From NCBI GenBank assembly GCA_028287605.1, contig JAQBPI010000056.1, positions 1 to 5,686 on the forward strand: a stretch of 5,686 nt of DNA, read 5' to 3'. Shown piece after piece: positions 5,388 to 5,686 of the stretch. Under the pieces are notes generated by a model. It saw only the letters and a list, made by a program, of their open reading frames with translations. It was not told where the DNA came from and did no database searches. The position numbers and the translations under genes are program-made. This DNA comes from Chloroflexota bacterium. Lineage in GTDB: Bacteria; Chloroflexota; Dormibacteria; Aeolococcales; Aeolococcaceae. How positions within the stretch are numbered: the first letter of the stretch is position 1; every line of letters starts with the position of its first letter.

Positions 5388-5531
5388 ATGCATTCACAGA
5401 TCCTGGCCCTGCTCGGCTCCCTCGACCCCGGCGACGCGGGCTGGGGCGACGTGCTCTTCGTCTCGCTCTGGGCGGGCTGTTCGCTGCTGCTCGCCGCATA
5501 CTTCTGCTATCGCAGCTTCTTCGCGGGGTAG
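5388..5531 (+). CDS. small single-span membrane protein (47 aa)
   Basis: A reading frame of 47 residues begins 2 nt after the previous stop, which suggests translational coupling; no good Shine-Dalgarno sequence of its own is seen. Residues 1-20 (with LDPGDAGWGD) are mildly hydrophobic to acidic, residues about 22-42 form one membrane helix (VLFVSLWAGCSLLLAAYFCY), and the end is RSFFAG. By the positive-inside rule the C-terminus is inside, opposite to the preceding 42-residue protein, so the two could pack as an antiparallel pair. It has two Cys residues (31, 40) within the helix, but no heme-binding CXXCH. No family is recognised. It is likely a real gene because of the tight spacing and clean membrane-protein composition; function unknown. 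Confidence 0.65.
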   Translation: MHSQILALLGSLDPGDAGWGDVLFVSLWAGCSLLLAAYFCYRSFFAG

Positions 5532-5540
5532 CGGTACGAC

Positions 5541-5551
5541 GGAGGTGATCC
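5541..5551 (+). promoter_or_regulatory. extended Shine-Dalgarno sequence GGAGGTGATCC
   Basis: This 11-nt run is the exact reverse complement of the usual bacterial 16S rRNA 3' end (GGATCACCTCC, from general knowledge). Its GGAGG core lies 9 nt before the GTG at 5555. It settles that GTG, and not the in-frame ATG at 5570, as the start, and predicts strong initiation to offset the GTG codon. Confidence 0.8.
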
Positions 5552-5554
5552 GCG

Positions 5555-5686
5555 GTGGACCGTCCGGCGATGAGACGGCCGGCGGCAGGGGCCGTGGCCG
5601 GGAGCGATAGGCGGCGCGATCCGAGGGTGGCGGCGGCCCTGTCGGTGGTGCCCGGCCTCGGCCAGCTCTACAACCTGCAGCCCGGC
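5555..5686 (+). CDS. N-terminus of a probable membrane protein, 3'-truncated by window edge
   Basis: Only the first 44 codons are in the window. GTG 5555 is the start because of the extended ribosome binding site at 5541-5551. Residues 1-24 are basic and low in complexity (with RRPAAGAVAG and SDRRRDPR), and are followed by the beginning of a hydrophobic stretch, VAAALSVVPGLGQLYN (25-40). A PGLGQLYN-type motif just before a membrane segment is seen, as I recall, in small membrane-protein families and at the N-terminus of some sugar ABC transporter permeases from Chloroflexota-like genomes. That identity cannot be settled on 44 residues. The gene begins 23 nt after the stop of the 47-residue protein and could belong to the same transcript, but a link to the respiratory complex is not shown. 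Confidence 0.6.
   Translation, partial: MDRPAMRRPAAGAVAGSDRRRDPRVAAALSVVPGLGQLYNLQPG

Noticed and set aside
1..5686. Search for CRISPR repeats, insertion sequence ends, tRNA genes and phage or defence modules
   Set aside because: No regularly spaced repeats, transposase motifs, cloverleaf-like sequences or defence domains were seen; the window looks like core cell-envelope and respiratory genes.

Overview
The window is a high-GC bacterial chromosome segment in which every supported gene lies on the + strand. It is centred on an operon for a Rieske/cytochrome b quinol-oxidising complex. No ribosomal or taxonomic marker is present. The high GC, the split b6/subunit IV type cytochrome b with an APWY-type Qo motif, a multiheme c-type cytochrome as electron acceptor, and -10-like boxes placed for leaderless transcripts suggest a Gram-positive-type or monoderm-like lineage. 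Chloroflexota or Candidatus Dormibacterota are the likeliest; an actinobacterial relative is less likely. This placement is inference.

Left part (1-1945): the 3' part of an L,D-transpeptidase (YkuD fold) with an Ala-rich helical N-terminal region; a 140-residue protein with three membrane segments; and a 167-residue protein that looks like a tandem duplication of one small beta-rich domain. The last two each have a TANNNT box 7-9 nt before the ATG.

Central part (2026-5531): a 44-residue single-span membrane protein; then Rieske protein, cytochrome b6-type subunit, subunit IV and a membrane-anchored triheme cytochrome c; then two tiny single-span proteins (42 and 47 residues). The order Rieske-b6-IV-cytochrome c matches the heliobacterial petCBDA arrangement. 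All four bis-His heme b ligands are present, and a cysteine aligns without gaps with the Cys that binds heme ci in b6f-type complexes. The complex should oxidise a quinol (probably menaquinol) at Qo, split electrons between the Rieske cluster and the b hemes, and pass the high-potential electron to the triheme cytochrome. Departures from the textbook enzyme are an insertion of about 20 residues in the Rieske cluster region, loss of the PEWY glutamate, and the small membrane proteins around the core genes.

Right edge (5555-5686): the first 44 codons of a probable membrane protein, preceded by an unusually long Shine-Dalgarno sequence. No non-coding stretch exceeds 300 bases; the longest gap is about 86 nt. 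I see no tRNA, rRNA, CRISPR array, insertion sequence or origin.
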